From the NCBI RefSeq assembly GCF_011388195.1, contig NZ_CP049990.1, positions 372,001-436,000 of the forward strand: a stretch of 64,000 nt of DNA, given 5' to 3'. Below are positions 41,138-51,214 of the stretch, one piece after another. A model generated the notes under the pieces. That model had not been told where the DNA came from, ran no database searches, and saw only the letters and a program-made list of their open reading frames with translations. Both the position numbers and the translations under genes were made by a program. Position 1 is the first letter of the stretch; the number at the start of each line of letters is the position of its first letter. This DNA comes from Pusillimonas sp. DMV24BSW_D (GTDB lineage: Bacteria; Pseudomonadota; Gammaproteobacteria; Burkholderiales; Burkholderiaceae_B).

Positions 41138-42395
41138 GCTACGCATCACCGGGGGCCAACCCCTGCAGGGTGAAATCACGGTTTCCGGCGCAAAGAACGC
41201 CGCGCTGCCCATTCTGTGTGCCGGCCTGCTAACGGCCGACACACTGGCGCTTACCAACGTACCGGCGCTGCAAGACATTCACACCATGCTGAAACTGCTT
41301 CGGCAAATGGGTGTGAAAGGCGACCTGAACGGCGACGCCACGCTGGCGCTTAATGCCGGGCAGTTAACCAAGTTGGAAGCGCCATACGATATGGTGAAAA
41401 CCATGCGCGCCTCCATTCTGGTGCTAGGCCCGCTGCTGGCCCGCTTCGGCGAGGCCCGTGTCAGCCTGCCCGGCGGCTGCGCCATTGGCCAGCGCCCGGT
41501 CGACCAGCACATTAAAGGCCTTACCGCCCTGGGCGCGGAAATTCGCATTGAGCACGGCTATATCATTGCCAAAGCACCGCGTTTGAAAGGCGCCACCATC
41601 CGCACCGACATGGTCACCGTCACCGGTACCGAAAACCTGATGATGGCCGCCACCCTGACCGAAGGCCGCACGATTCTGGAAAACGCTGCGCGCGAACCCG
41701 AAGTAACCGACCTGGCCGAGCTGCTGATAAAAATGGGTGCCCGTATTCAAGGCCACGGCACCGACCGCATTATTATCGACGGCGTGCCAACACTGCACGG
41801 TGCCGAGCACAACATTGTGGCCGACCGCATTGAAGCCGGCACCTTCCTGTGCGCCGTCGGTGCCACCGGCGGCGACATTACGCTGCGCCACGCCGCGCCC
41901 GACACCCTGGGTGCCGTGCTCGACAAACTGCGCGAAGCCGGCGTAGGCATTGAAACCGGGCCCGACTGGATTCGCGGCACCATGAACCGGCGCCCCAAGG
42001 CCGTGAGCTTTCGCACCTACGAATACCCGGCCTTCCCCACCGACATGCAAGCCCAGGTCATGGCGCTGAACACGCTGGCCGACGGCACCGCCGTTATTGT
42101 CGAAAACATTTTCGAAAACCGCTTCATGCACGTGCAGGAACTGAGCCGCATGGGGGCGCAAATCGACATCGACGGCCACACCGCCATTGTGACCGGCGTG
42201 AAAGCGCTTTCCGGCGCCACCGTCATGGCAACCGACCTGCGCGCCTCGGCCAGCCTGGTCATTGCCGGTTTGGCCGCAGAGGGCGACACCACGGTGGAAC
42301 GCATTTATCATTTGGATCGTGGCTACGAGCATATGGAGCACAAACTGCGCCAGGTCGGCGCCCACATTGAACGGATTAAACAGGAAGCCCTATGA
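41130..42395 (+). CDS. murA: UDP-N-acetylglucosamine 1-carboxyvinyltransferase
   Basis: 421 residues, standard MurA. K22-N23 (SGAKNAALP) and the active-site C117 in PGGCAIG are present, so it is the fosfomycin-binding Cys form. It transfers enolpyruvate to UDP-GlcNAc, the first committed step of peptidoglycan synthesis. The start overlaps bolA and the stop overlaps hisG (ATGA), placing it in one transcript with hisG. Confidence 0.98.
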   Translation: MDKLRITGGQPLQGEITVSGAKNAALPILCAGLLTADTLALTNVPALQDIHTMLKLLRQMGVKGDLNGDATLALNAGQLTKLEAPYDMVKTMRASILVLGPLLARFGEARVSLPGGCAIGQRPVDQHIKGLTALGAEIRIEHGYIIAKAPRLKGATIRTDMVTVTGTENLMMAATLTEGRTILENAAREPEVTDLAELLIKMGARIQGHGTDRIIIDGVPTLHGAEHNIVADRIEAGTFLCAVGATGGDITLRHAAPDTLGAVLDKLREAGVGIETGPDWIRGTMNRRPKAVSFRTYEYPAFPTDMQAQVMALNTLADGTAVIVENIFENRFMHVQELSRMGAQIDIDGHTAIVTGVKALSGATVMATDLRASASLVIAGLAAEGDTTVERIYHLDRGYEHMEHKLRQVGAHIERIKQEAL

Positions 42396-43072
42396 GTCCC
42401 GCCACCGCCAACGTACAAGCGCCGCTTACTCTGGCGCTATCGAAAGGCCGGATTTTTGAAGAGACCCTGCCCCTGCTGGAAGCAGCCGGCATTCAGGTAA
42501 GCGAGAACCCGGAAAGTTCGCGCAAACTGATTCTGCCCACCAGCGACCCGGGGCTACGTTTAATTATTGTGCGCGCATCCGACGTCCCCACCTATGTGCA
42601 GTACGGCGCAGCCGACTTCGGCATTGCCGGCAAAGACGTCTTGTTCGAACATGCCGCCCAGCACCCCGGCGGCCTGTACCAGCCTATTGACCTGAACATT
42701 GCCAAATGCCGCCTGTGCGTGGCCGTACGCGAAGGCTTCGACTACGAAGCTGCGGTGGGTCAAGGCTCGCGCCTGCGCGTGGCCACCAAATACGTGCAAG
42801 CCGCGCGTGAACACTTCGCCCGCAAAGGCGTGTATGTCGACCTGATTAAATTGTATGGCTCCATGGAGCTGGCACCCCTGGTGGGGCTGGCCGATGCCAT
42901 TGTCGACCTCGTCTCAACCGGCGGTACCCTGCGCGCCAACCATTTAATGGAAGTGGAAGAGATTGCACATATCTCGTCGCGGCTTATTGTGAACCAGGCG
43001 TCGCTAAAAACCCGCGCCCAGGCATTGCAACCTCTTATTGATGCATTTGCAAAAGCCACCGCAGACAAATAG
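42392..43072 (+). CDS. hisG: ATP phosphoribosyltransferase, short form
   Basis: 226 residues: the short HisG_S type, without the C-terminal regulatory domain, which needs HisZ as partner (not in this window). It carries out the first step of histidine synthesis (ATP + PRPP). Signature [15 protein letters not shown] and [15 protein letters not shown] are visible, and the PRPP motif [12 protein letters not shown]. Start overlaps murA by 4 bases. Confidence 0.97.
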   Translation: MSPATANVQAPLTLALSKGRIFEETLPLLEAAGIQVSENPESSRKLILPTSDPGLRLIIVRASDVPTYVQYGAADFGIAGKDVLFEHAAQHPGGLYQPIDLNIAKCRLCVAVREGFDYEAAVGQGSRLRVATKYVQAAREHFARKGVYVDLIKLYGSMELAPLVGLADAIVDLVSTGGTLRANHLMEVEEIAHISSRLIVNQASLKTRAQALQPLIDAFAKATADK

Positions 43073-43150
43073 CATTAAGCTTCACACATCTTTAATTGAA
43101 AACGCCCCAGTTACCTTTATTTAATTAGTACAGCTATTTTCAGCACCATC

Positions 43151-44464
43151 ATGCCATCCATTCAGCGCCTTCGCTCTACCGACCCCAACTTTGCGGCCAC
43201 CTTGCGCAAACTGTTGGCCTTCGATGCTTCGCAAGACGAATCCATTGAACGCGCCACGGCCGACATTCTGAAGGCGGTTGAGCATACAGGCGACACCGCT
43301 CTGCTGGAATACACACAGCGCTTCGACCGCGTGCAGGCCGGCAGCGTGGCGGAACTGGAAATCCCCAAGTCGGAATGGCTGGCCGCGCTGGAAAGCCTGC
43401 CGGCTGAACAGCGTACCGCCCTGGAACAGGCGGCCGAAAGGGTACGCAGCTACCACGAACACCAAAAAGCCCCAAGCTGGTCGTACACCGAGGCCGACGG
43501 CACCGTGCTGGGCCAAAAAATTACTCCGCTCGATCGCGTAGGTCTGTACGTACCCGGGGGCAAAGCGGCCTATCCATCGTCAGTACTCATGAACGCCATT
43601 CCCGCCAAAGTGGCCGGGGTGGAAGAAGTGGTCATGGTGACACCCACCCCAAACGGCGTGCGCAACCCCATTGTGCTGGCCGCCGCTGCCATTGCCGGCG
43701 TTGACCGCGCCTGGGCCATTGGCGGCGCACAAGCGGTGGGCGCGCTGGCGTACGGCACGGCCACCATTAGCCCGGTAGATAAAATTGTGGGCCCCGGCAA
43801 CGCGTACGTGGCTGCGGCCAAACGCCGCGTCTTCGGCACGGTCGGCATCGACATGATTGCCGGCCCCAGCGAAATTCTAATCATTGCCGACGGCACCACG
43901 CCGACCGACTGGATCGCCATGGACTTGTTCTCGCAGGCCGAGCACGATGAACTGGCGCAAAGCATTTTGCTATGCCCCAACGAAGCGTACTTAGACCAAG
44001 TGCAGGAAGCCATTGATCGCCTGCTGCCCACCATGCCGCGTGCCGACATTATTCGCACCAGCCTGGCCAACCGCGGCGCATTAATTCTGGTGCAAGACCT
44101 TGACGAAGCCTGCGCGATTGCCAACGACATCGCGCCCGAGCACCTGGAGATTTCCACCGAAAACCCCAACGCCGTGGCCGACAAAATCCGTCATGCAGGG
44201 GCCATTTTCCTGGGCCGCTACAGCTCGGAATCGCTGGGCGATTACTGCGCCGGGCCGAACCACGTTTTACCCACTTCCCGCACCGCACGTTTCTCTTCAC
44301 CCTTAGGGGTGTATGATTTCCAGAAACGCAGCAGCATTATCCAGGTTTCGCACAACGGCGCCCAAACCTTAGGCACCATTGCCGCGCACCTGGCTTATGG
44401 TGAAGGCCTGCAAGCTCACGCGGCCAGCGCGGAATACCGCCTGGATACGCCGCCAAAGCGCTAA
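43151..44464 (+). CDS. hisD: Histidinol dehydrogenase
   Basis: 437 residues, usual length. Zinc-binding and catalytic blocks are visible: [35 protein letters not shown] and [15 protein letters not shown]. It oxidises histidinol to histidine with two NAD. In related genomes hisC follows; here hisB follows after a 65-base gap. Confidence 0.98.
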   Translation: MPSIQRLRSTDPNFAATLRKLLAFDASQDESIERATADILKAVEHTGDTALLEYTQRFDRVQAGSVAELEIPKSEWLAALESLPAEQRTALEQAAERVRSYHEHQKAPSWSYTEADGTVLGQKITPLDRVGLYVPGGKAAYPSSVLMNAIPAKVAGVEEVVMVTPTPNGVRNPIVLAAAAIAGVDRAWAIGGAQAVGALAYGTATISPVDKIVGPGNAYVAAAKRRVFGTVGIDMIAGPSEILIIADGTTPTDWIAMDLFSQAEHDELAQSILLCPNEAYLDQVQEAIDRLLPTMPRADIIRTSLANRGALILVQDLDEACAIANDIAPEHLEISTENPNAVADKIRHAGAIFLGRYSSESLGDYCAGPNHVLPTSRTARFSSPLGVYDFQKRSSIIQVSHNGAQTLGTIAAHLAYGEGLQAHAASAEYRLDTPPKR

Positions 44465-44529
44465 GCACACTTTCACCCGAACACATGGCCGCCTTAACCC
44501 GGCCCTTTTGCACAGAAAGACCTTAAACC

Positions 44530-45117
44530 ATGCGTACCGCTGAAATTTCACGTAACACCAACGAAACCCGTATTCGTGTGGCCATTAATCTAGACGGCAC
44601 CGGCCGCCAAACCATTAACACGGGCGTCCCTTTCTTAGACCACATGCTCGACCAAATCGCGCGCCACGGTTTAATTGATCTGGACATCCACTGCGACGGC
44701 GATACCCATATCGACGACCACCACACCGTGGAAGACGTGGGCATTACGCTGGGCCAGGCCGTGGCCGCTGCGGTGGGCGACAAAAAAGGCCTGCGCCGCT
44801 ACGGCCACGCCTACGTACCGCTCGACGAAGCGCTTTCGCGCGTGGTGATTGATTTTTCAGGCCGCCCCGGGCTGGAATTCCATGTGCCGTTCACCCGCTC
44901 GCACATTGGTACGTTCGACGTCGACCTTACCCAGGAGTTTTTCCAGGGTTTTGTGAACCATGCCTTAATGACGCTGCACATCGACAACCTGCGCGGCACC
45001 AACTCGCACCACCAATGTGAAACCGTGTTCAAGGCCTTTGGCCGCGCGCTGCGCATGGCCGCGGAAATCGACCCGCGCGCCGGCGGCACCATTCCTTCCA
45101 CCAAAGGCTCGCTGTAA
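44530..45117 (+). CDS. hisB: Imidazoleglycerol-phosphate dehydratase
   Basis: 195 residues, the monofunctional dehydratase. Metal-binding histidine blocks [21 protein letters not shown] and [16 protein letters not shown] are present. It removes water from imidazole glycerol phosphate. The phosphatase domain of the fused enterobacterial HisB is absent. Confidence 0.98.
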   Translation: MRTAEISRNTNETRIRVAINLDGTGRQTINTGVPFLDHMLDQIARHGLIDLDIHCDGDTHIDDHHTVEDVGITLGQAVAAAVGDKKGLRRYGHAYVPLDEALSRVVIDFSGRPGLEFHVPFTRSHIGTFDVDLTQEFFQGFVNHALMTLHIDNLRGTNSHHQCETVFKAFGRALRMAAEIDPRAGGTIPSTKGSL

Positions 45118-45126
45118 GGCTTTATT

Positions 45127-45783
45127 GTGAACACCATTGCCATTGTTGATTACGGTATGGGCAACTTTCACTCGGTTGCCCGCGCCCTGCACGCTGCTGC
45201 GCCCAACGCCGACATTCGTATCTGCCGCGACGCCCAATCCATTCGCGACGCCTCGCGCGTGGTGTTCCCCGGTCAGGGGGCCATGCCCGACTGCATGCGC
45301 ACCCTGAACGAATCAGGCCTGCGCGAAGCCGTGGAAGAGGCCGCACGCAACAAACCCCTCTTGGGCGTGTGCGTGGGCGAACAAATGCTGTTCACCACCA
45401 GCGAAGAAGGCAACACACCCTGCCTGAATATTTTCCCGGGTAAAGTCAAACTGTTTGCCGGCCCTGAATTCGCTTCATCGAAACAACACGGCGATAACGA
45501 TCACGAACTGCTGAAAGTACCTCACATGGGCTGGAACCGCGTATGGCAAACCCAGACCCACCCCTTGTGGAACGGCATTGAAAACGGCACGCATTTTTAT
45601 TTCGTGCACAGTTTTTACGTTGCGCCCGACCAGGCCCAATTAACCGTGGGCGAAAGCCATTACGGCATTCCCTTTACCTGCGCCGTGGCGGCGGAAAATA
45701 TTTTCGCCGTCCAGTTTCATCCGGAAAAAAGCGCAGATCCCGGCCTACGCCTGTATCGGAACTTTGTAGACTGGCACCCTTAA
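45127..45783 (+). CDS. hisH: Imidazole glycerol phosphate synthase, glutaminase subunit
   Basis: 218 residues. Starts with GTG at 45127, nine bases after the hisB stop. The class I glutaminase triad is present: Cys in LLGVCVGEQ, His and Glu in FHPEKS. It supplies ammonia to HisF. The nucleophile context GVCVGEQ differs slightly from the common GICLGMQ. Confidence 0.97.
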   Translation: MNTIAIVDYGMGNFHSVARALHAAAPNADIRICRDAQSIRDASRVVFPGQGAMPDCMRTLNESGLREAVEEAARNKPLLGVCVGEQMLFTTSEEGNTPCLNIFPGKVKLFAGPEFASSKQHGDNDHELLKVPHMGWNRVWQTQTHPLWNGIENGTHFYFVHSFYVAPDQAQLTVGESHYGIPFTCAVAAENIFAVQFHPEKSADPGLRLYRNFVDWHP

Positions 45784-45848
45784 CGGGTTTGTTATATTTT
45801 TAAACAACACACCAACCTTTCGGCACTTTAAACTGGCCCTAAACCATC

Positions 45849-46598
45849 ATGCTTCTGATTCCCGCTATCGACCTCAAAGACGGACACTGCGTACGCCTGC
45901 GCCAGGGCGACCTGGACGACGCCACCATTTTCTCGGAAGACCCGGCGGCTATGGCCTCCGACTGGCTCGACCAAGGCGCACGCAGGCTGCACCTGGTTGA
46001 CCTGAACGGCGCCGTCGCCGGCAGCCCGAAGAACCTGGCGGCCATCAAAAACATCCTGGACGCCATCGACGAAGAAATTCCCGTGCAAATCGGCGGCGGC
46101 ATTCGCGATCTGAACACCATTGAAGCGTATCTCGATCTGGGCTTGGCTTACGTTATTATCGGTACGGCCGCCATTAAGAACCCCGGTTTCCTGCGCGACG
46201 CCTGCAGTGCCTTCCCCGGTAATATTATTGTGGGGCTCGACGCACGCGAAGGTAAAGTGGCCACCGACGGCTGGAGCAAACTCACCCGCCACGACGTCAT
46301 CGACATGGCGAAGAAATTTGAAGACTATGGTTGCGAAGCGATTATCTACACCGATATCGGCCGCGACGGCATGCTGCAAGGCGTGAACATCGACGCCACC
46401 GTGAAACTGGCCCAGGCAGTGACCATTCCTGTTATTGCATCGGGCGGCGTAACCGACCTGAAAGACATTGAAGCCCTGTGCGCCGTAGAAGAAGAAGGTG
46501 TGGAAGGCGCCATTCTGGGCCGCAGCCTGTACGAAGGCACGCTCGATTTCGCCGCAGCACAAACCCTGGCCGACGAACTGAACGGCGAAACCGAGTGA
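45849..46598 (+). CDS. hisA: Phosphoribosylformimino-5-aminoimidazole carboxamide ribotide isomerase
   Basis: 249-residue TIM barrel. The catalytic Asp near the N-terminus (PAIDLKDG), the partner Asp in the second half (YTDIGRDGM) and the phosphate-binding IGGGIRD and ASGGV loops mark HisA. It lies between hisH and hisF as expected. Confidence 0.98.
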   Translation: MLLIPAIDLKDGHCVRLRQGDLDDATIFSEDPAAMASDWLDQGARRLHLVDLNGAVAGSPKNLAAIKNILDAIDEEIPVQIGGGIRDLNTIEAYLDLGLAYVIIGTAAIKNPGFLRDACSAFPGNIIVGLDAREGKVATDGWSKLTRHDVIDMAKKFEDYGCEAIIYTDIGRDGMLQGVNIDATVKLAQAVTIPVIASGGVTDLKDIEALCAVEEEGVEGAILGRSLYEGTLDFAAAQTLADELNGETE

Positions 46599-46606
46599 AC
46601 CAGGCT

Positions 46607-47401
46607 ATGTCCACCCCACCTGCGTCTAATGAACTGACACGCCGCATTATTCCGTGCCTGGACGTTACCGCCGGGCGCGTTGTGAAAGGCGTGAACTTCG
46701 TGGGCCTGGTCGACGCCGGCGACCCCGTGGAAATTGCACGTCGCTACAATGAACAAGGTGCCGACGAACTCACGTTTTTAGACATTACCGCCACCAGCGA
46801 CAACCGCGACCTGATTCTGCCCATTATCGAATCCGTGGCGTCACAAGTGTTCATTCCGCTTACCGTCGGCGGCGGCGTGCGCAAAGTGGCCGACATTCAG
46901 CGCCTGTTGAACGCCGGAGCCGATAAGGTGTCTATTAACAGTGCGGCGGTCATTAACCCCGAACTCGTTCGGGAAGCCTCGCAGTATCATGGCTCGCAAT
47001 GCATTGTGGTGGCGATCGACGCGCGCCAGGTTTCCCAGCCCGGCGAACCATTGAAATGGGAAATTTTCACTCACGGGGGCCGTAAAGCCACCGGGATCGA
47101 CGCGGTGGAATGGGCCGTTAAAATGGCGGAATACGGGGCAGGCGAAATTCTGCTTACCAGCATGGACCGCGACGGCACAAAATCGGGTTTCGACCTGAAC
47201 CTCACCCGCGCCGTATCCGACGCCGTTCCCATTCCCGTGATTGCATCGGGGGGGGTAGGCAACCTGCAGCACCTGGTGGAAGGCGTCACCACCGGCCGGG
47301 CCAGCGCTGTGCTCGCCGCCAGTATCTTTCACTTCGGCGACCACACCGTGCACGAAGCCAAAGAACTCATGGCGCAACAAGGTATCCCCGTTAGGCTGTA
47401 A
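46607..47401 (+). CDS. hisF: Imidazole glycerol phosphate synthase, cyclase subunit
   Basis: 264-residue TIM barrel with [24 protein letters not shown] and [18 protein letters not shown]. Closes the imidazole ring with HisH. The ATG at 46607 is used; a GTG at 46595 that overlaps the hisA stop would add four residues. Confidence 0.97.
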   Translation: MSTPPASNELTRRIIPCLDVTAGRVVKGVNFVGLVDAGDPVEIARRYNEQGADELTFLDITATSDNRDLILPIIESVASQVFIPLTVGGGVRKVADIQRLLNAGADKVSINSAAVINPELVREASQYHGSQCIVVAIDARQVSQPGEPLKWEIFTHGGRKATGIDAVEWAVKMAEYGAGEILLTSMDRDGTKSGFDLNLTRAVSDAVPIPVIASGGVGNLQHLVEGVTTGRASAVLAASIFHFGDHTVHEAKELMAQQGIPVRL

Positions 47402-47417
47402 AGCAAGGAGGCCGAAT

Positions 47418-47837
47418 ATGAGTCAACCGCAAACCCATACCGCTGAAACGGCCGGCCCCGCCTGGCTGAAAGAAGTGCACTTCGACAACAGCGGCCTGAT
47501 TCCCGCCATTGCGCAAGATGCCGATACCGGCACCTTACTCATGGTGGCCTGGATGAATCGCGACGCCCTGATGGAAACCGCCCAAACCCAGCGGGCGGTT
47601 TACTGGTCGCGCTCGCGCCAGCGGCTGTGGCGCAAAGGCGAGGAATCCGGCCATGTTCAACAGGTAAAGGAAATCCGCCTGGATTGCGACGGCGATGTCA
47701 TTTTGCTGAAAGTAAAACAGGAAGGCGGCATTGCCTGCCACACCGGCCGCGAAAGCTGCTTCTTTCGCCGCCTGGACACCACCAGCTGGACAACCACCGA
47801 TCCTGTACTGAAAGATCCGGAGCAAATTTACAAATGA
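47418..47837 (+). CDS. hisI: Phosphoribosyl-AMP cyclohydrolase
   Basis: 139 residues. The metal-binding motifs DCDGD and the C-H-T-G-R-x-S-C-F segment are typical. It is separate from HisE here. AAGGAGG precedes the ATG and the stop overlaps hisE by 4 bases. Confidence 0.97.
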   Translation: MSQPQTHTAETAGPAWLKEVHFDNSGLIPAIAQDADTGTLLMVAWMNRDALMETAQTQRAVYWSRSRQRLWRKGEESGHVQQVKEIRLDCDGDVILLKVKQEGGIACHTGRESCFFRRLDTTSWTTTDPVLKDPEQIYK

Positions 47838-48178
47838 GCTCAACGCCAAACACAGCACAGATTCTGGCGCGCCTGGCCGACACCCTGGAAAGCCGCCTGC
47901 CGCAAAACGGCGGCGACCCAAGCGCGTCGTATACCGCCAAGCTGCTGGCCAAAGGGCCCGATGCGTTCCTGAAGAAAATCGGCGAAGAAGCCACCGAACT
48001 GGTCATGGCCGCCAAAGACAACGACCGCGAAAAAATTGTGTATGAAACCGCCGACTTATGGTTTCACACCCTGGTGGCATTGGCGCATTACAATGTGCGG
48101 CCCGAAGACATTCTGAAAGAACTGGCGCGGCGCGAAGGTGTGTCGGGCCTGGAAGAAAAAGCGAAGCGAGGCGCGTAA
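47834..48178 (+). CDS. hisE: Phosphoribosyl-ATP pyrophosphatase
   Basis: 114 residues of the MazG-like fold with [16 protein letters not shown] and [13 protein letters not shown], the Mg-binding Glu/Asp pattern. Hydrolyses phosphoribosyl-ATP. The ATG at 47834 is set by overlap with the hisI stop (ATGA). Confidence 0.97.
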   Translation: MSSTPNTAQILARLADTLESRLPQNGGDPSASYTAKLLAKGPDAFLKKIGEEATELVMAAKDNDREKIVYETADLWFHTLVALAHYNVRPEDILKELARREGVSGLEEKAKRGA

Positions 48179-48305
48179 CCCGCGAAAAAAATATACAGCA
48201 TACTATCGCATTCCCTACCCTTTTACCTGCCACGCACTTCGGTAGAATGGTTAGAATGAGCAGATAAACAAATGTGCAGCAACCTGCTGCCTTACGGAGA
48301 TTGAA

Positions 48306-48545
48306 ATGGGTAGTTTCAGCATTTGGCACTGGCTTATTGTTCTGGTTATTGTGGCCCTGGTGTTCGGTACCAAAAAACTGCGCAACATGGGTGAAGACTT
48401 GGGCGGCGCCGTTAAAGGCTTCAAGAAAGGCATGAACGACGCCAACAGCGAAGGCGAGCAAAACAAAAAGCCCGAAGCCGTTACTCAAAAGACCGAAGAC
48501 AGCGACACTATCGACGTTCAGGCCAAAGAAAAGAAAGACGCGTAA
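48306..48545 (+). CDS. tatA: Sec-independent translocase TatA
   Basis: 79 residues: one N-terminal membrane helix ([16 protein letters not shown]), then the amphipathic helix [19 protein letters not shown] and a charged tail. Forms the size-variable pore of Tat export. ACGGAG precedes the start. The 127 bases between hisE and tatA hold no gene; two TAGAAT boxes there could be a -10. Confidence 0.97.
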   Translation: MGSFSIWHWLIVLVIVALVFGTKKLRNMGEDLGGAVKGFKKGMNDANSEGEQNKKPEAVTQKTEDSDTIDVQAKEKKDA

Positions 48546-48551
48546 ACCGCC

Positions 48552-48983
48552 ATGTTTGGTCTGAGCTTCACCGAACTCATGATCATCGGCGTGGTTGCGC
48601 TGCTGGTCATCGGCCCCGAGCGCCTGCCCAATGTGGCCCGCACCGTGGGCCATCTGCTGGGTCGCGCGCAACGTTACGTAAACGACGTGAAAACCGACAT
48701 CAAGCGTGAAATGGATTCCGCTGAAATCGGCAGCTTGAAAGGCCAGATTGAAGACGCGGCCAAATCGGTGCGCAGCTCGGTCGACGACGCCGGCAACACC
48801 ATTCGCAACCCGCTTGAAGAAGCCAAGAAAGCGCTACAAGACACCGAACAGACACTGAAAGAAACCGAACAGTCGATCGACTCTTCGATTCGCAGCAAGC
48901 AAAGCGAACCCTCGAGCGATAAAGCTACAAGCGTGCCGCCCGACGACACCGCAGGCACCAAGAAAAACGGAACTGAAACGTGA
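48552..48983 (+). CDS. tatB: Sec-independent translocase TatB
   Basis: 143 residues. The FGLSFTELMIIGVVALLVIGPERLP start is the TatB signature (Glu in helix 1, GPERLP hinge), followed by an amphipathic helix and a long charged helix of repeated K/E/D/T. It forms the substrate receptor with TatC. Its stop overlaps tatC by 4 bases. Confidence 0.97.
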   Translation: MFGLSFTELMIIGVVALLVIGPERLPNVARTVGHLLGRAQRYVNDVKTDIKREMDSAEIGSLKGQIEDAAKSVRSSVDDAGNTIRNPLEEAKKALQDTEQTLKETEQSIDSSIRSKQSEPSSDKATSVPPDDTAGTKKNGTET

Positions 48984-49741
48984 CAGCCGAAGAAGAAAGC
49001 AATTCCGAATCCTTCGTCTCGCACCTTATCGAGCTTCGCACGCGCCTGATTCGCGCAGTTGGTGCCATTCTGGGCATCTTTATTATTTTGTTCCTGTATC
49101 CAGGGCCCTCGTTTCTGTACGACGTTCTGGCACAGCCCATGCTGGCCACCCTACCTAGCGGCACCCGCATGATCGCCACCGGCGTCATCACGCCCTTCAT
49201 GGTGCCGGTTAAAGTTGCGCTGCTTACCGCCTTTGTACTGGCCTTGCCCATTGTGCTGTATCAGGCCTGGGCGTTTGTCGCCCCAGGGCTGTACAAACAC
49301 GAACAAAAACTGGCACTACCGCTCATTTTGTCGGGTACGGTGCTGTTTTTGCTGGGTATGGCTTTTTGCTATTTCGTCGTCTTCAAAACCGTCTTTGAAT
49401 TCATCGCGGGCTTTGCACCGCAATCAATCACGCCCGCGCCCGATATCGAAGCCTATGTCAGTTTCGTTATTACCATGTTCATGGCCTTCGGCATTACCTT
49501 CGAAGTGCCCGTAGCAGTTGTGCTGCTGGTAAAAAGCGGCATGGTCAGTGTGCAAAAGCTACGCAGTGCGCGCGGCTATGTGGTTGTGGGGGCCTTCGTT
49601 ATTGCCGCCATCGTCACCCCGCCCGACGTCATCAGCCAGTTCATGCTGGCTGTTCCCCTGTGTGTGCTGTATGAAGTGGGGCTGCTGGTCGCTTCAAGAA
49701 TGAAGCCTTCGGAACGCGAAAAAGAAGCCGACGACGAATAG
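48980..49741 (+). CDS. tatC: Sec-independent translocase TatC
   Basis: 253 residues with six membrane helices. The SHLIELRTRLI start and the F-x-x-P-x-x-Y-Q-x-W-x-F-V-A-P-G-L block (here VLYQAWAFVAPGL) are invariant in TatC. It recognises twin-arginine signal peptides. A strong terminator follows. Confidence 0.98.
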   Translation: MTAEEESNSESFVSHLIELRTRLIRAVGAILGIFIILFLYPGPSFLYDVLAQPMLATLPSGTRMIATGVITPFMVPVKVALLTAFVLALPIVLYQAWAFVAPGLYKHEQKLALPLILSGTVLFLLGMAFCYFVVFKTVFEFIAGFAPQSITPAPDIEAYVSFVITMFMAFGITFEVPVAVVLLVKSGMVSVQKLRSARGYVVVGAFVIAAIVTPPDVISQFMLAVPLCVLYEVGLLVASRMKPSEREKEADDE

Positions 49742-49806
49742 TTCAAGCAGCCCAAAAACCGTACGCTTTAAAAAATGCAATAAGTCCTACCACTATCTCT
49801 TTTATT

Positions 49807-49845
49807 CGGCCCCATAACACCAGTTTTGGGGCCGTTTTCTTTTGC
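49807..49845 (+). terminator. Terminator of the his-tat transcript
   Basis: Stem CGGCCCC (49807-49813) / GGGGCCG (49828-49834), extended by one A-T pair, then TTTTCTTTT. It lies 65 bases after tatC. Confidence 0.88.
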
Positions 49846-49966
49846 TTTTCAAGCAAACATTCAGTGAACTTAAGCTGAGTTATCCATAAGGTTTTACCCT
49901 AATAAACAGCCCAAAATGGCCTCTTTCCATTGACAGGAAGGGGCTATTTTACTTATCATATATAGG

Positions 49967-49980
49967 TACTATCGATAGTA
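49967..49980. promoter_or_regulatory. Perfect 14-bp palindrome (candidate operator)
   Basis: TACTATCGATAGTA is a perfect palindrome in AT-rich DNA, followed by TAGTAT at 49984, a candidate -10. Probable operator of the DUF1116-Rieske operon. The regulator is not encoded nearby. Confidence 0.6.
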
Positions 49981-50092
49981 AGATAGTATAACACGACGTT
50001 AGCACAATCACAAATGTTTTTTTACGGCGAATTGTGTGGCGCATGTGTTGAAACGACTGTGTGTAATGAAACTAGCAGCATTCAGGCAGTAC

Positions 50093-50116
50093 CGGCCATC
50101 GCTTCTGCGATGGCCG
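50093..50116 (+). promoter_or_regulatory. Leader hairpin before the DUF1116 gene
   Basis: CGGCCATCGC-TTCT-GCGATGGCCG: a perfect 10-bp stem with a 4-base loop. It ends 15 bases before the start codon, and the ribosome site (AGGGGG) begins just after it. It could control translation start or mRNA life. Confidence 0.65.
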
Positions 50117-50131
50117 CTTTCAGGGGGCTAA

Positions 50132-51202
50132 ATGAGCAATACAGCACAACTAACACGCATGGTTCGCCTCAGCGAGGCCTTGCCAAACCTACCCGAGCAG
50201 GCACTGTTCCACGCCGGGCCACCTTACAAAGACGGCCCGCCGGACGCGGTACTGAACGCAGCGGCCCAGGCCGCAGTCATGGAAGGGTGGGCCACAGACA
50301 CCGACGCCGCGCGCGGCTTGCTTTTGCAATCGCCGCCGGCCATTAAATTGCTGCCGGCGCAAGATCACGGCCTGGTCGTCCCACTGGCCCAAGTGGCCGG
50401 GCCCTCCACCTGGTGTGTTGAAGTGGGCAACGAAGCATTGAAGGTGTACTCGCCGGTTAGCGAAGGGCCTGCACCCGCATTACGGTTCGGCTCCATCGAC
50501 CCCCTATGCCGCGAACGCGCACAGAACGACTGCAAGCAATTCGCCGACCACATCAACCCTTTGTTGGAAAACGCGCCCATTCATCCGGAAGCGCTGATGC
50601 AGCAGGCCTTGCAATTGGGTGACGACGGCCATGCCATTGTGGGCGCCGGTACAAAATTATGGGTGAACGCGCTGGAAAAGCTACCCGAAGCCACCCGTGA
50701 AAAAATCCTGACCAATGCCGGCTTCGCCCTGACCACGTGGATGGCCTATTGCAGTTGGAAGCTGCGCACCTCTTCCAGCGCCATTAATGCCATTGGCGCC
50801 AACGGCATTGAGTTCGGCGTGAAATTCAAAAACACAAACGAATGGATCACGGTCAGCGCACCGCCGCCCAGCGGCCCCCGCTTCAAGCCCGATCATCCGG
50901 CACAATCCCTGGGAGCCATCGGCGATAGCGCCGTGGTCGACGCCTGCGGCTATGGCGGGCAGGCATTGAAGAACGCCCCTACGCTGCTTACCGAATGGAA
51001 AGACTACCTTCCAGACGATGCCACGACACGGCCCGACCACATTCTTTGCCCTGAAAGCGGTTGCATCGACCCGGCGCGCATCCAGGCAGCTCGCCTTGCT
51101 CCCATCATCAACCTGGCCATTCTTGATCGCCAGGGCGCCGATACCCCGATTGGCCGCGGCCATTACTGTCCGCCGCTTTCCGTCTTTCAACAACCTTCTT
51201 AA
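50132..51202 (+). CDS. DUF1116 (AllG/YahG family) protein
   Basis: 356 residues that match the DUF1116 family throughout: an N-terminal PPYKDGPPDAVLNAA block, the AEGWA-type M-E-G-W-A-T-D, LGDDGHA, GANGIEFGV and LGAIGDSAVVDACGYGG. Known members are E. coli YahG and YlbE (AllG); AllG is reported as a subunit of oxamate carbamoyltransferase and usually stands beside FdrA. Those proteins are about 420-470 residues, so this one is short, chiefly at the N-terminal end. There is no FdrA or carbamate kinase here; instead the gene opens an oxygenase operon. Its function in this setting is unknown. Confidence 0.82.
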   Translation: MSNTAQLTRMVRLSEALPNLPEQALFHAGPPYKDGPPDAVLNAAAQAAVMEGWATDTDAARGLLLQSPPAIKLLPAQDHGLVVPLAQVAGPSTWCVEVGNEALKVYSPVSEGPAPALRFGSIDPLCRERAQNDCKQFADHINPLLENAPIHPEALMQQALQLGDDGHAIVGAGTKLWVNALEKLPEATREKILTNAGFALTTWMAYCSWKLRTSSSAINAIGANGIEFGVKFKNTNEWITVSAPPPSGPRFKPDHPAQSLGAIGDSAVVDACGYGGQALKNAPTLLTEWKDYLPDDATTRPDHILCPESGCIDPARIQAARLAPIINLAILDRQGADTPIGRGHYCPPLSVFQQPS

Positions 51203-51214
51203 GCAGGAACAAAA

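Larger units (their letters stand above)
49742..50131 (+). other. 390-bp intergenic region with regulatory elements
   Basis: No gene is supported. It holds the tatC terminator at 49807, a second imperfect hairpin near 49919-49944 (GCCTCTTTCC / GGAAGGGGC) with a T-rich tail, a 14-bp palindrome at 49967, AT-rich promoter-like DNA and a leader hairpin at 50093. Confidence 0.8.

Noticed and set aside
41424-42365. 313-residue open frame opposite murA
   Set aside because: Shadow of murA; murA has intact motifs on the other strand.
42392-42395. Histidine attenuator or leader peptide before hisG
   Set aside because: hisG overlaps murA by 4 bases, so there is no leader region for an attenuator.
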